A stretch of DNA of 64,000 nucleotides from Desulfobacterales bacterium (GCA_028282295.1 JANQIE010000071.1:1-64000), one strand, 5' to 3'. Shown: positions 1-10,909, counted from the stretch's first letter. The notes: generated from the sequence alone by a model not told the origin. Numbers and translations are program-made.

Positions 1-1410
1 CCGGTGTCGCCGCGTTGGGAAGTCAGACCGATCAAGACAAAGGACGATTATTACTATGTCACCGTCTCGCGCGCGACCGGCGAGGGCGCCGGGTTTTCGC
101 GAGATGCCGGCATGGATGATATTCGTCAGAAATTCAAACAGACCATAGTAAATAATTGGAATGCCATTATAAGAGGCGAAAATGTACTCCCGGTCGATCC
201 GGCAACCAGAAATGCCGCTCAAGCCCTGGTAGATCACATTGATTCGCTCGGTGATATTCGTTTTGGAAAAATTACAGAAAATCAGGGGGTAGAATTAAGG
301 CGATTGATTCACAATCTGGATGCTGTGAAAACTTCTTTCCCATCCAGCCTGATACCATTGCCAACCATGGCGACATTGATCGACATAGCGGAACGTTTCC
401 CGAAAATCATTGGAACCCCTCATAATAATTTGAGGAGTTTATTTCAGAAAATAAAACTCAATCAAATTGTTACCGCATCCCCGCATACGGCTGATGGACG
501 ATATGCTCTCAGTTATATTTTGTTCAGGAATTTTTGGAGAGCATTCAGTGATAACGATATCAGCATGGATGATGCCAGGAATTTTTTTAATGCCGTTAAC
601 CCCGACGGTATATACCTTCCTCGTTTCAAGCGGTTTAAGGAACAGATGAACACCGGCATGATTGATTTGATCGCAAGAGATAATCAATTAAGAACTGCTT
701 TCAGCAATTTGACGATCGCTCAGCAGCGCAACCTGGGTGTTTTGGATTATGCGGCCCAATCGTTTGTAAACAGAATGGCCGAACTTATGGATGATGTTGT
801 GCGAGACACGCTTAGGCGTAACGGCCTTCCTGATCCTGAAATTTTTGGCATGACGGGGCCGCTCATCAAAAAGATAGAATTTGTGGACGGTAACAGCCAA
901 GGCGGTTTTCATATTCCGAGTCAGGTTTTAACGCTTAATAAATTGTTACAAAACAATAGTGCGGCATTCGCTGCTGCCGCGTTTCATGAGGGATTTGGCC
1001 ACGGTGTCATGGCATTTTTGCGTAAATATGTCGACACGATCGCCGATGCTACCCGGAAAATGGACAACAAAGGAAAAGTTAAAAAATTAATTTCACAACT
1101 TTCAAGCCGGAAAAGAAAGATGCGGCGAATTTTATCCGATGTTCGTGACAATGAATTGTTCAAAAGTCTTTATCAGCAGTCCCGCTTGACCGGTTCGAGT
1201 GATTATCGTGGCGCAATATCTGAAAAAAATTTAAGCGATTTTATGGATCATATGTTTGCTCCAGGTGATACGATTGGCGGCATACCACGTGATACCTTAA
1301 AGCAAATATTGGGTTACCGGGCTTATATTCAATCTCTAAACGAAATCGATGCCCAGTATACATCGGCACGCATTTTAACCGAAACACCCATGTTTTTTCC
1401 GGATGGGTGA
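1..1410 (+). CDS. Hypothetical protein, probably 5'-truncated by the window edge; contains an HEGFGH motif
   Basis: Frame is open to the window edge; ORF 4..1410 starts at GTG without a visible RBS; motif AAFHEGFGHGVMAFL. Confidence 0.6.
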   Translation, partial: PVSPRWEVRPIKTKDDYYYVTVSRATGEGAGFSRDAGMDDIRQKFKQTIVNNWNAIIRGENVLPVDPATRNAAQALVDHIDSLGDIRFGKITENQGVELRRLIHNLDAVKTSFPSSLIPLPTMATLIDIAERFPKIIGTPHNNLRSLFQKIKLNQIVTASPHTADGRYALSYILFRNFWRAFSDNDISMDDARNFFNAVNPDGIYLPRFKRFKEQMNTGMIDLIARDNQLRTAFSNLTIAQQRNLGVLDYAAQSFVNRMAELMDDVVRDTLRRNGLPDPEIFGMTGPLIKKIEFVDGNSQGGFHIPSQVLTLNKLLQNNSAAFAAAAFHEGFGHGVMAFLRKYVDTIADATRKMDNKGKVKKLISQLSSRKRKMRRILSDVRDNELFKSLYQQSRLTGSSDYRGAISEKNLSDFMDHMFAPGDTIGGIPRDTLKQILGYRAYIQSLNEIDAQYTSARILTETPMFFPDG

Positions 1411-1435
1411 TGTGTCGGTGTGCCGGTGGTGCAGG

Positions 1436-3055
1436 TTAATTCTCCCTGTACAACATTTCGGCGTAATACCGGCTGACCGGATCCAGGGTTTTGAAGGGGG
1501 CGGCGGCGTTGTTGTTTTTGGCGGCGATTTGGGCGCGCAGGTCGCCGGCGATGGTTTTGCCGAGTTGGACGCCGAACTGGTCAAAGGGGTTGATGCCCCA
1601 GATGAAGGCTTCGTAAACGGTTCGGGCTTCATAAAATGCCAGCAGGCCGCCGACGCTTTCCGGGGTCAGGTCGTCCAGGATCAGGGTGGACGAGGGCCGG
1701 TTGCCGTCGAATTGTCTGGCGGGATCGGGATCGCTTTGGCCCAGGGCCAGGGCCATGGGCTGGGCGATGAGGTTGGCCCAGAGTTCCTGGTGGTTGGTGA
1801 CGCCTTTGGAGTGATTCCGGTACTGGGTGTACTGGGGATTGACCACGCCGATGAAATCGATGGGGAAGGGGCGGCCTTGATGGGCCAGTTGGAAAAAGGA
1901 ATGTTGGGCGTTGGTGCCGGGTTCGCCGAAGATGATCGGGCCGGTGGTGACGTCCAGGCGTTCGCCCCGGGCGGTGACGGCTTTGCCGTTGCTTTCCATG
2001 TTCAGTTGCTGGACGTGGGGGGCGAGTTTGCTTAAAGGCGACGCATAGGGGATGACGGCTTGGGCGGGGTAGCCGAGAAAGTTGTGGTTCCAGACCGAGA
2101 GCAGGGCGGCGATGAGCGGCAGGTTGGCGTGCGGGGGGGCTTCGGCGGCATGGCGGTCCATGGCTTCGGCGCCTTTGAGCAAGGCTTCGAACCGGTGCCA
2201 GCCCAGATAGAGGCTCAAGGGGACGCCGCCCACGGCCGAGGTGACGCTGTAGCGGCCGCCGATGAAGTCGAACATGTGAAAGGCGGCCAGGACCGGATTG
2301 GACGGGTCGTCGCCGGGACTGCCCTGGGCGGTGACGGTGACGATGTGGTGGGCCGGGTCGAGGCGGTGGTCTTGCAGGTAGGCGTAAATCTGGGCGGTGT
2401 TGGCCAGGGTTTCGGCGGTGGTGTAGCTTTTGGAGATCACGATCCAAAGGGTGTGGACCGGGTCGATGGTGTCGGCGATGGCCCCGAAATTATGGATGTC
2501 GACGTTGGCGAGATAGTGCAGGGCGATTTTTTTGTCGGCGTAGGCGGCCAGAGCGGTGGAAACGAACTCGGTTCCCAGGTAGGAACCGCCGATGCCCACG
2601 ACCACCACGTGGGTAAAGGGCCGGCCGTCGGCAGCGGTGATGCGGCCTTGGTGCAGTTTGGCGGTAAAGGTGCGGATTTTTTCGCGCACGCTGCGGATTT
2701 CGGACATGATGTCCTGTCCGTCCACGGTTATTGCGTCGTCGTCGAAGCGGCGGGCGGCGGTGTGCAGGGCGGCGCGGTGTTCGGTGGTGTTGACGATGGC
2801 GCCGGAGACCATTTGAGCAAAGCGGGTTTTGAGCTGCCGGTTTTCGGCGAGTTCGAGCAGATGGCCCAGGGTTTGCGCGTCGATCCGCTGACGTGAGAAA
2901 TCGAAAAACAGGCGTTCGGTTTGCAGGGAGAAGTTCTGCAACCGGTCTTGATCCGCCAGCAGGCGGCGCAGGTGGTTTTCAGGCCGGTTCATGGCCTTGG
3001 CACAGGTTGCCAATGTTTTCCAGACGGGCAGTCGGCTTAATTCGAAAGTTTGCAT
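1436..3055 (-). CDS. pgi: Glucose-6-phosphate isomerase
   Basis: 539 aa; VVVGIGGSYLGTEFV, VISKSYTTAETLAN, FDFIGGRYSVTSAVG and NQHSFFQLAHQG-type PGI motifs. Confidence 0.95.
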   Translation of the reverse strand: MQTFELSRLPVWKTLATCAKAMNRPENHLRRLLADQDRLQNFSLQTERLFFDFSRQRIDAQTLGHLLELAENRQLKTRFAQMVSGAIVNTTEHRAALHTAARRFDDDAITVDGQDIMSEIRSVREKIRTFTAKLHQGRITAADGRPFTHVVVVGIGGSYLGTEFVSTALAAYADKKIALHYLANVDIHNFGAIADTIDPVHTLWIVISKSYTTAETLANTAQIYAYLQDHRLDPAHHIVTVTAQGSPGDDPSNPVLAAFHMFDFIGGRYSVTSAVGGVPLSLYLGWHRFEALLKGAEAMDRHAAEAPPHANLPLIAALLSVWNHNFLGYPAQAVIPYASPLSKLAPHVQQLNMESNGKAVTARGERLDVTTGPIIFGEPGTNAQHSFFQLAHQGRPFPIDFIGVVNPQYTQYRNHSKGVTNHQELWANLIAQPMALALGQSDPDPARQFDGNRPSSTLILDDLTPESVGGLLAFYEARTVYEAFIWGINPFDQFGVQLGKTIAGDLRAQIAAKNNNAAAPFKTLDPVSRYYAEMLYREN

Positions 3056-3376
3056 TTGCTTTCCTGTGAGCGTGTCAATGTTAAAGGTTAATATCGTTTT
3101 GATTCTGGATCCCGGCGTTCATTATCCGGTTATTTTCCAAATGCGATTGTTCTGGTAAAAAATAAATCTCTAGGGTTAAATGTCTACGCTACACGTCTCG
3201 GGTTTTTGACGGGATGCGCAAAGCAACATAAAGCAACATGATTGGGCGTGACGATACTTCATGGCCGGCTCCGGGGTCAATCGTCTATCGCTTCAAGTGC
3301 CGGGGTAACCGCATTTGACATTCGTCCGGATGGTGGGCACGGCCCACCCTATGCCGAGCGGATGGGGGAGCATTTA

Positions 3377-5665
3377 ATGCGTCTGGCTAAAGTAATCACG
3401 ATTACCGGAATCGTGCAAGGGGTCGGCTTTCGGCCGTTTGTTTATAATCTGGCCCGTGAGCAGGGGCTGGGGGGCTGGGTGCGCAACGACACCGCCGGTG
3501 TGACGCTTTGGGTGGAAGGGCCGTCGCCCGCGCTGGCGGTGTTTGAGCGGACGCTTGCGACAGGGGCGCCGGTGCAGGCGGTTGTTTTTGAGATTGCGGC
3601 CAGGGCGGTTGAACCGCGTGGTTTGGAAGAATTTGAAATTCGCAAAAGCGCTGAACAGGCAGATCAGTTCGTGCCGATTTCACCGGAGGTGGCCACGTGC
3701 GCCGACTGTGTGCGCGAGTTGTTCGATCCGGCGGATCGCCGTTATCGGTATTCGTTTATCAATTGCACCAACTGCGGACCGCGCTTTACGATTGTCGAGG
3801 ATATTCCCTACGATCGACCGCTGACCACCATGGCGCCGTTTGCCATGTGCGCGCAATGCCGTGCGGAGTACGACGATCCGGGCAACCGGCGCTTCCATGC
3901 CCAGCCGAATGCCTGCCCGGTCTGTGGTCCGCGGCTTGAGTTGTTGGATCAATCCGGCAATCCGGTGCCGTGCGCGGATGTTGTCGGTGCGGTGATCGAG
4001 CGTCTGCGTCAAGGCCGGATTGTGGCCATTAAAGGTTTGGGCGGTTATCATCTGGCCTGCGATGCACAAAACGATAAGGCGGTCAAGACGTTGCGGGCGC
4101 GTAAATTCAGAGAGCATAAACCGTTTGCCTTGATGGTTGCGGATGTTCAGGCGGCAAGGGCTCTGGGCGATGTGGACCCGGCCGGGGAAGCGCTTTTGAG
4201 CGGCACGGTGCGGCCGATTGTGCTGTTGCGCAGACGACCGGATGCGCCGGTGAGCGAGGCGGTGGCGCCGGGGCAAATGGATCTTGGCGTGATGCTGCCC
4301 TACACGCCGCTGCATCATGTGCTGCTGGCCGAAGCCGGTATGATCCTGGTGATGACCAGCGGCAATATCAGTGACGAGCCGATCGCTTTTCGAGATGACG
4401 AGGCGTTGCGGCGTCTTAATGGGCTTGCCGATTACTTCCTGGTGCACGACCGCCGGATTCACATCCGCACGGATGACTCGGTGGTGCGGGTGGTTGCGGA
4501 CAAACCGCTGGTGCTGCGCCGTTCGCGCGGGTATGCGCCGCATCCGTTGATCCTGCCGTTTGAATTCAAGGCGCCGATCCTGGCTTGCGGGGCGGAATTG
4601 AAGAACACGTTTTGTCTGACACGCAAGCGGTTTGCGTTTCTGAGTCATCATATCGGTGATCTTGAAAATCTGGAGACCATCGAGGCGTTTGAACAGGGGA
4701 TCGCCCATTTTCAACGGATTTTCAACACGACCCCGGCGTGTCTGGCCCATGATCATCACCCGGAGTATTTGGCGACCAAGTATGCCCTGGCCCGCGACGA
4801 CATCCCCAGGATCGGTGTGCAGCACCACCATGCCCATATTGTCGGATGCATGGGCGAGAACAATGTGACCGCGCCGGTGATCGGGGTCGCGTTTGACGGC
4901 ACCGGTTACGGCGATGACGGGCATATCTGGGGCGGGGAGTTTCTGGTGTGCGACGATCGGGATTATAGACGCGCGGCCCATCTGCAATATGTGCCGTTGC
5001 CGGGGGGCGCAAAGGCGATCAAGGAGCCCTGGCGCATGGCGGCGGTTTATCTTCACAAGGTCTTCGGTGACGGCATGTGGGATCTGCCGCTTGCGTTTGT
5101 GCGCGATTTGGATCGCGCGCGGTGGCGCTTGATCGCGCGGATGATTCAACAACAGGTCAACACGCCGCAGACCTCCAGCGCCGGACGGTTGTTCGATGCG
5201 GTTTCAGCCTTGACCGGGATTTGCCGGGAGGCGTTTTACGAAGGGCAGGCGGCCGTTGAACTGGAAATGGCGGCCGGGGATGATGACCGGGTGTACGAAT
5301 TTGATTCCCGTAGCGAAGCGGGTAAAACCGTGGTGCTGCCGGATGCCGTGATTGAAGGAATTGTTGCCGATCTGATTGAAGGGGAGTCCAGGGGGGTGAT
5401 TGCGGCGCGGTTTCACAATACCGTGGCGGCGTTGATCGCGTCCCAGTGTGATCAACTTCGCCGGGAGACCGGCATTACGACCGTGGCGTTGAGCGGCGGC
5501 TGTTTTCAGAACATGCGGCTTACACGGCGGGTCTTGGCGTTATTGACGGCAAACGGCTTTAGTGTTCTGACCCACCGGCACGTGCCGCCCAACGACGGCG
5601 GGCTGTCCCTGGGGCAAGCGATTGTCGCCAACCGCAGGTTGGACACCTCAATTCTCAATTCTTAA
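3377..5665 (+). CDS. hypF: Carbamoyltransferase HypF (start moved from 3242 to the ATG at 3377)
   Basis: Acylphosphatase-like N-terminus GIVQGVGFRPFVYNLA, CxxC zinc fingers CADCVREL / CTNCGPRF / CAQCRAEY / CPVCGPR, YrdC-like and Kae1-like (HHHAHIVGCMGEN) regions. Confidence 0.95.
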   Translation: MRLAKVITITGIVQGVGFRPFVYNLAREQGLGGWVRNDTAGVTLWVEGPSPALAVFERTLATGAPVQAVVFEIAARAVEPRGLEEFEIRKSAEQADQFVPISPEVATCADCVRELFDPADRRYRYSFINCTNCGPRFTIVEDIPYDRPLTTMAPFAMCAQCRAEYDDPGNRRFHAQPNACPVCGPRLELLDQSGNPVPCADVVGAVIERLRQGRIVAIKGLGGYHLACDAQNDKAVKTLRARKFREHKPFALMVADVQAARALGDVDPAGEALLSGTVRPIVLLRRRPDAPVSEAVAPGQMDLGVMLPYTPLHHVLLAEAGMILVMTSGNISDEPIAFRDDEALRRLNGLADYFLVHDRRIHIRTDDSVVRVVADKPLVLRRSRGYAPHPLILPFEFKAPILACGAELKNTFCLTRKRFAFLSHHIGDLENLETIEAFEQGIAHFQRIFNTTPACLAHDHHPEYLATKYALARDDIPRIGVQHHHAHIVGCMGENNVTAPVIGVAFDGTGYGDDGHIWGGEFLVCDDRDYRRAAHLQYVPLPGGAKAIKEPWRMAAVYLHKVFGDGMWDLPLAFVRDLDRARWRLIARMIQQQVNTPQTSSAGRLFDAVSALTGICREAFYEGQAAVELEMAAGDDDRVYEFDSRSEAGKTVVLPDAVIEGIVADLIEGESRGVIAARFHNTVAALIASQCDQLRRETGITTVALSGGCFQNMRLTRRVLALLTANGFSVLTHRHVPPNDGGLSLGQAIVANRRLDTSILNS

Positions 5666-5675
5666 TTGCAGTTTC

Positions 5676-6743
5676 TTAGTTGCAGTTAATCAGGTTGATC
5701 TCGCGCACCGCTGTCTGCATATGCGTCATGACCGCTTCGATTTGCGCGTATTTCAGGCCCAGGGCTTTTGTCGACCGACAGTCGACTTGAATGGTCTCGT
5801 CTTCTTCGTGGGCCTGACAATTCCAATGCGCCAAATCATCGGCCAAATGCAGGATATGGGCGAATTTACCGACCGAGGCCCGCTCCGGTTGGTGATGGTA
5901 GCGGATCGCCAGGGTCAGGTTTTTAGGGAAGTTCCATCGTTCACATATCCAGGCGGCCATTTGGGCGTGATCGAAACCGAGCACCTGTTTTTCGGCGCGC
6001 AGAAAATCGTTTTTGTTTGCTTGTAATATACTTTCCACCAAGTCTTTTCTTTCCACGATATGGGTATCCAGGACGAGTTTGCCCACATCGTGAATGAGCC
6101 CGGCGGCAAAGGCGTCGCTTTCAACGTCCGGATTTTTCATTTTGGCGATGGCGCGCGAGGCAAAGGCCACGGCCAGGGAGTGCTCGAACATGAAGCCCGG
6201 GTCGAGATCGTAGCCTTCAAGATGTTTGTTCAACATGCTGTTGGCACCGGCTACCATGATCAGTTCGCTGATGGTTTTGAACCCCAGGACCACCGAGGCC
6301 CGGCGAATCGAACCGACCTTGCCGGCCATGCCGTAGTAGGCTGAATTAGCGAGTTTGAGCACCAGGGTGGCGATGGCCTGATCCGATTCAATTGCCTGCG
6401 ACAGTTCCTTGAAGCCTTTCTTGGGATCGGTCATGGCTTCCCTGGCTTTTAGAATTATGTGCGGGATCGGCGGTAGATTCTTAAGGTGTTTGAAGATTTT
6501 GGTTTTGAGTTCATCGCCTTTTGGATAGTTGGGGTGTTGGGTTTGCGATTCGTCGACGGTCTGCGAATCGTTGGCCGCCGCTTCTTCGGCCGGTGGATCC
6601 GGGTCGTCGGGCGTGGCCCCGGTTAAATCGAGGTCGATCATTGTTTGGCAGGATGGACACGGAAAAGAGATTTCTTTACCGAAGGGCAGACGCTCATCCG
6701 GTATGTCATAGGCGGATTGACACTGGCTGCATTGCACGTTCAT
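5676..6743 (-). CDS. HDOD domain protein with N-terminal zinc-ribbon (MJ0042-type)
   Basis: N-term MNVQCSQCQSAYDIPDERLP...CPSCQTMI; HDOD motifs LPPIPHIILKAREAM, SAYYGMAGKVGSIRRASVVLGFKTI, AAGLIHDVGKLVL. Confidence 0.85.
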   Translation of the reverse strand: MNVQCSQCQSAYDIPDERLPFGKEISFPCPSCQTMIDLDLTGATPDDPDPPAEEAAANDSQTVDESQTQHPNYPKGDELKTKIFKHLKNLPPIPHIILKAREAMTDPKKGFKELSQAIESDQAIATLVLKLANSAYYGMAGKVGSIRRASVVLGFKTISELIMVAGANSMLNKHLEGYDLDPGFMFEHSLAVAFASRAIAKMKNPDVESDAFAAGLIHDVGKLVLDTHIVERKDLVESILQANKNDFLRAEKQVLGFDHAQMAAWICERWNFPKNLTLAIRYHHQPERASVGKFAHILHLADDLAHWNCQAHEEDETIQVDCRSTKALGLKYAQIEAVMTHMQTAVREINLINCN

Positions 6744-6924
6744 GGCAAAACCTGTAAATCTGTCGTATCTTTAGTTGGTTATCAACCGGGGTTAATTGAA
6801 AATTGGACTTTTGCAAGTGCTCACAACGTCTTTGCTGTTTTTATATCGGCAATAATTTGAATTTATTTAAAAAAATTGTTGTCTTGCGAATCAATCGAAT
6901 CGGTTTGGGCTGCTTGCGTGGTCT

Positions 6925-7566
6925 TTATTTGTTCAAGGTGTTGTAGACGTCGGTGGCAATTTGAGCCGAAGCTGCGGACATGGCCCGGCTCATGGCGGCG
7001 GCCAACGCCTCGGGAGATGGTTGTGTGCATGGGTGTGTGGTCCGATAGGTCTTTTGCAGCAGGATTTGCCGGCTGACATCTTTTTGTTGGGGGTTGGTCA
7101 GCAGAATGCTGATCTCCAACAGGGCAAAATGGCCGTCGGTGGTTTTGCGTTCCACAAATTCTTCCACGTTGCCCTCCAGGCGATGGGTGGCGCGGCCCTG
7201 GTGTTCGGCCCCCAACACCCCTTTGAACAGGCCGCTTTGTTTCAGGTCGCGCACCAGGTGGTAGCCGACCAGATCGCTGGGGGCCGCGTACCATTTGTGA
7301 TAGCTGTAGGCGGTGCGCCGGTAGGGCTGATCGCTGAACAGCATCTGGGTATTTTGGTAAAGGGGGGATGAGCGGAAGCGTTCGATGCGCAGCAGAACGT
7401 CCAGCGGACCGGTGGACGCGGTTGCAGGCGGCGGGTATTCCAGGCTGTACCGCTGAATTTTCAAAGGGGGTTGTTTCAGGTTCAGGTCGACACACCCCAG
7501 GTGCTGGACAAGCGTGAAGATGACGATGATAAGACCGGTTGTTTTCCGGATAGGCTTAAACACCAA
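6925..7566 (-). CDS. ABC-type transport auxiliary lipoprotein (PqiC/ABC_trans_aux-like)
   Basis: Lipobox-like LVQHLGC, YSLEYPPP...RIERFRSSPLYQNTQMLFSDQPYRRTAYSYHKWYAAPSDLV; next to MCE genes. Confidence 0.75.
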   Translation of the reverse strand: MVFKPIRKTTGLIIVIFTLVQHLGCVDLNLKQPPLKIQRYSLEYPPPATASTGPLDVLLRIERFRSSPLYQNTQMLFSDQPYRRTAYSYHKWYAAPSDLVGYHLVRDLKQSGLFKGVLGAEHQGRATHRLEGNVEEFVERKTTDGHFALLEISILLTNPQQKDVSRQILLQKTYRTTHPCTQPSPEALAAAMSRAMSAASAQIATDVYNTLNK

Positions 7567-7578
7567 GGGGGCACCTCG

Positions 7579-8616
7579 CTATCGATCCTGACGGGTTTCC
7601 GGTTGAAGGTCTTTTTGGCGCTGCGGCGCCGGCGGTTGGCCGAATACCAATTGAGAGGGTTGTTCGGCCAATGGCTCCAGGAAACGGTTCATGGCGTCGA
7701 CGGTGCGCGCCAATTGGTCGAGTTGCGTGAGCATATTGCGTTGAAAGTGGGCCAGCCGGTCGTCGGTGTTGTTGATCAACAAGTTACCCTGTTCGATCAT
7801 GCTCGCGGTGCCGGCGACGGTTTGGCGAAAGTCCGCGACAGCTTCTTTGATGCCGGCTTTGTTCTCCGAGACCACTTGATTGAAGTCATCGAGCGTCGTG
7901 TTGGCGCGCGCCACGGTGTCGGCGGCATTTTGAGCCATTTCCCGGAAGGATTCGGACGCCTCTTTGAAAGAGGTCAACATGGCGTTCCAGATTTGCGGGT
8001 CCAGGGCGTTTTCAGCGTTGTTCAAAGCGGCGCGGGCATCTTTGGAGATGTCACGGATGCCGGCGTGGTCCACGGCCTGCCGGATGCTGCCCAATGTGTC
8101 CTTGATTTGATTGGATATGCCCTGAACATCGATGGCAACGATGTTTGCCAGGGCTTTTTCGAGATCGTCGAAGATCACTTTGATGTTGGAGTGGCGGGTG
8201 GCGATGACCGGATACTTGGCCGGAAAATCAATTTTAGGGGAGACATCCGGCATGTCGGCTGTTTTGCGTTCGATTTCAACGAACATGATGCCGGTGATGC
8301 CCACCGACTTGAGTTGGGCGACCATGTCATTTTGTAGCTGCTCGTTGCTCAGGTCCGACTCGATGTTCAACACCACCTGGATCAGGTTGATGTCCGGGGC
8401 CACTCCGATGCTCTCGACCCGGCCGATGGACACGCCGCGGTATTTCACCGGCGAGTCCTTGCCCAACCCCTGGACCGACTCATCGAAATAGGCCACCATG
8501 CGGCGACCCTGCTCCAGGTAGTTGGACATGCCCAGCCAGATTACCACCATTGTGATCACCACCAGGCCAAAGGCGACAAACAGGCCGACGGTAAATTTGG
8601 TTTTCAGTGAAGCCAT
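7579..8616 (-). CDS. MCE/MlaD family substrate-binding protein
   Basis: N-terminal TM then YFDESVQGLGKDSPVKYRGVSIGRVESIGV typical of the MlaD domain; operon context. Confidence 0.9.
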   Translation of the reverse strand: MASLKTKFTVGLFVAFGLVVITMVVIWLGMSNYLEQGRRMVAYFDESVQGLGKDSPVKYRGVSIGRVESIGVAPDINLIQVVLNIESDLSNEQLQNDMVAQLKSVGITGIMFVEIERKTADMPDVSPKIDFPAKYPVIATRHSNIKVIFDDLEKALANIVAIDVQGISNQIKDTLGSIRQAVDHAGIRDISKDARAALNNAENALDPQIWNAMLTSFKEASESFREMAQNAADTVARANTTLDDFNQVVSENKAGIKEAVADFRQTVAGTASMIEQGNLLINNTDDRLAHFQRNMLTQLDQLARTVDAMNRFLEPLAEQPSQLVFGQPPAPQRQKDLQPETRQDR

Positions 8617-8619
8617 GGG

Positions 8620-9387
8620 TTAATTCAGGACACTTGTTTCTGATTGACGGTTGAAAAATCGCCGCACTGCCGGGTTGTCGCTATGGTCGCGCAGTTGTTC
8701 GGGAGAGCCTTCGGCGATAATGCCCTTGGCGTCTTTGGCGAGCATGATGACGCGCTGGGCGACCCTGAAGACGCTGGCCAGCTCATGGGTCACGATAACC
8801 ATGGTGGTTCCCAGGGTCCGGTTGATATCCAGGATCAGCTCGTCGATGCCGGCGGCAGTGACCGGATCGAGACCGGCGCCGGGTTCGTCCAGGAACAGGA
8901 TCTTGGGGCTCAGGGCCATGGCCCTGGCCAGACCGGCCCGTTTTTTCATGCCGCCGCTGATTTCGTGCGGCATGTGATTTTCATAACCGCCCAGGTTGAC
9001 CCGACACAGCCGCAGGCGGACCATTTCTTCGATTTGCGCCGCCGGCAGGCCGGTGTATTCGGCCAGGGGCAGGGCCACGTTTTCTGCGACCGTCATCGAC
9101 CCGAACAGGGCCGCGCCCTGGAACAGGATACCGATTTTTTTGAGTATCTTTGCAAAGGCCGCGTCGCCGCAAGTGCAGATGTCGACGCCGTCGAGCAGTA
9201 CTTTCCCGGCGTGGGGGGGATCCAGCCCCACGATGTGCCGCAGCAAGGTTGTCTTGCCGCAGCCGCTGCCGCCCAGGATCACGAAGATCTCGCCTTCGGC
9301 GACCTGGAAATTGATCTGGTCGAGAATGCGGTCACTGCCGTACTGGGCGATTAGATCTTTAACTTGGATGATGGGCCGATTTGCCAT
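8620..9387 (-). CDS. ABC transporter ATP-binding protein, MlaF-like
   Basis: Walker A GGSGCGKTTLLRH, ISGGMKKRAGLARAMALSPKILFLDEPGAGLDPVTA. Confidence 0.93.
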   Translation of the reverse strand: MANRPIIQVKDLIAQYGSDRILDQINFQVAEGEIFVILGGSGCGKTTLLRHIVGLDPPHAGKVLLDGVDICTCGDAAFAKILKKIGILFQGAALFGSMTVAENVALPLAEYTGLPAAQIEEMVRLRLCRVNLGGYENHMPHEISGGMKKRAGLARAMALSPKILFLDEPGAGLDPVTAAGIDELILDINRTLGTTMVIVTHELASVFRVAQRVIMLAKDAKGIIAEGSPEQLRDHSDNPAVRRFFNRQSETSVLN

Positions 9388-9458
9388 ACACGACCTGATT
9401 GCCGGAACTTGATCTAGTATCGGTATAACCGATCAGGATATAAAGATATTTTTCATGA

Positions 9459-10598
9459 TTACCAGTACGTCCGGATAACTGCGAAAATGGAGTCGAACAG
9501 AATTATCAGAAAAATGCTGGTCACCACCGCCGAGGTGGCGGCATTGCCGACGCTCGATGCGCCGCCACGGGCCTGGAAGCCGCGCAGACACCCGACCCAG
9601 GCGATGATCACCGCAAACACCGCGCTTTTGGACAGTCCCCACAACACTTCGAACAGCGTGAGGCTTTCAAGGGTTTTGCTCATGTAGGTCGTCGCGGTCA
9701 GGTCCAGCATGAACACCCCCACCACCAATCCGCCGAAGATGGCAAACAGATCGGCAATCAGGGTCAGGATCGGCACCACGATAAGAGCGGCCACGATCCG
9801 GGGAATCGCCAGAAACAGGGTGGGGTTGAAGCCCATGCTGAACAGGGCGTCGACCTCCTCGTTGATTTTCATGGTGCCGATTTCCGCGGCAAACGCGCTG
9901 CCGGAACGGCCGGACACGACTATGGCGGTCATGATGGGCCCCAATTCCGACACCATGCTCAGGGCCACCAGCGAGGCCACGTAGACATTGGCGCCGAACT
10001 GCCGCAACTGCACGGACGAGACAAACGCGATGATCAGGCCCATCAGAAAGCTGATCAGGGCGACAATCGGGATGGCGTCGACGCCGGTTTTTTCCATGTG
10101 GTCAAACGCGTCATCCTTGCGGAATGCGCGCGGATGCGCGAATACATGCAAAAAGCAAAGGATCACTGAACCCAGAAAGGAGATCATGTAACGCAAATGG
10201 TCGGCGTTGCGAATGGTGGCATCGCCCAGACGGATCAGGAGATTGTGGCGTTTGCGCCGTTGCGGCAGCTCGCAGCCGGGCAAGCCTTCAAAATCGGCCA
10301 GCTTCAGGATGGCCCGGATTTTGGGGGATGCTTTGGTCAGGGTGATCTGCCGGTTGGATGTTGTGAAGAGATCCTTCAGGTTGTTCAGCAAAAGAGCGCC
10401 GAAATCGTCCAGGTAGTCAACCTGCTCCAAATCGACGGTAAGGTGGGTCTGCTTTTTCAAACGGCGGTCGGCATGCAGCTTTTTGAACAAACGGCCGGTG
10501 TTGTCGACGTCCAGATGGCCGCTGAGCACCAGGACGGCTTTGCCCGCCCCTTGGGGTTGAAGGTTGTAGGTGCATGCCGTTTGTGAGTTTGAAATCAT
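9459..10598 (-). CDS. MlaE-family ABC permease with N-terminal STAS domain (start trimmed from 10640)
   Basis: STAS-like VLVLSGHLDVDNTGRLFKKL...VDLEQVDYLDDFGALLL followed by the MlaE core SELGPIMTAIVVSGRSGSAFAAEIGTMKINEEVDAL. Confidence 0.88.
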   Translation of the reverse strand: MISNSQTACTYNLQPQGAGKAVLVLSGHLDVDNTGRLFKKLHADRRLKKQTHLTVDLEQVDYLDDFGALLLNNLKDLFTTSNRQITLTKASPKIRAILKLADFEGLPGCELPQRRKRHNLLIRLGDATIRNADHLRYMISFLGSVILCFLHVFAHPRAFRKDDAFDHMEKTGVDAIPIVALISFLMGLIIAFVSSVQLRQFGANVYVASLVALSMVSELGPIMTAIVVSGRSGSAFAAEIGTMKINEEVDALFSMGFNPTLFLAIPRIVAALIVVPILTLIADLFAIFGGLVVGVFMLDLTATTYMSKTLESLTLFEVLWGLSKSAVFAVIIAWVGCLRGFQARGGASSVGNAATSAVVTSIFLIILFDSIFAVIRTYW

Positions 10599-10909
10599 AC
10601 CTGCTTTCACAAGTAGTTCATTTTGGTGGGCACGGCCCACCCTACAGTCTGGTGCTGGCAGGCAGGGTGGGCCGTGCGCACGTGGACCATTTCCAAATGC
10701 GGTCGCCCTGGATGTTGTTGGTGATTCGGTTGCGTTACTCAGGCCGACATGGTATGAGCCGCGTTAAAAAATACGCGGGGCCGAATACCGGCTTTTGTGT
10801 TGAATTGAGAATGAAGAATTGAGCATTAAAAAATAAGGTCTGCGTTCATTTTATAACGACATTCATCCACAATTCTTAATTTTTAGTTCGTAATTCTTAA
10901 TTTACATGA

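Noticed and set aside
2060-2896. Antisense ORFs over pgi (1403..2035, 2060..2896, 1629..2447)
   Set aside because: High-GC shadow frames of a well-recognised gene; low-complexity Gly/Arg-rich translations.
3680-5152. 490-aa antisense ORF over hypF
   Set aside because: Shadow frame opposite a confidently identified gene; no recognisable domains.
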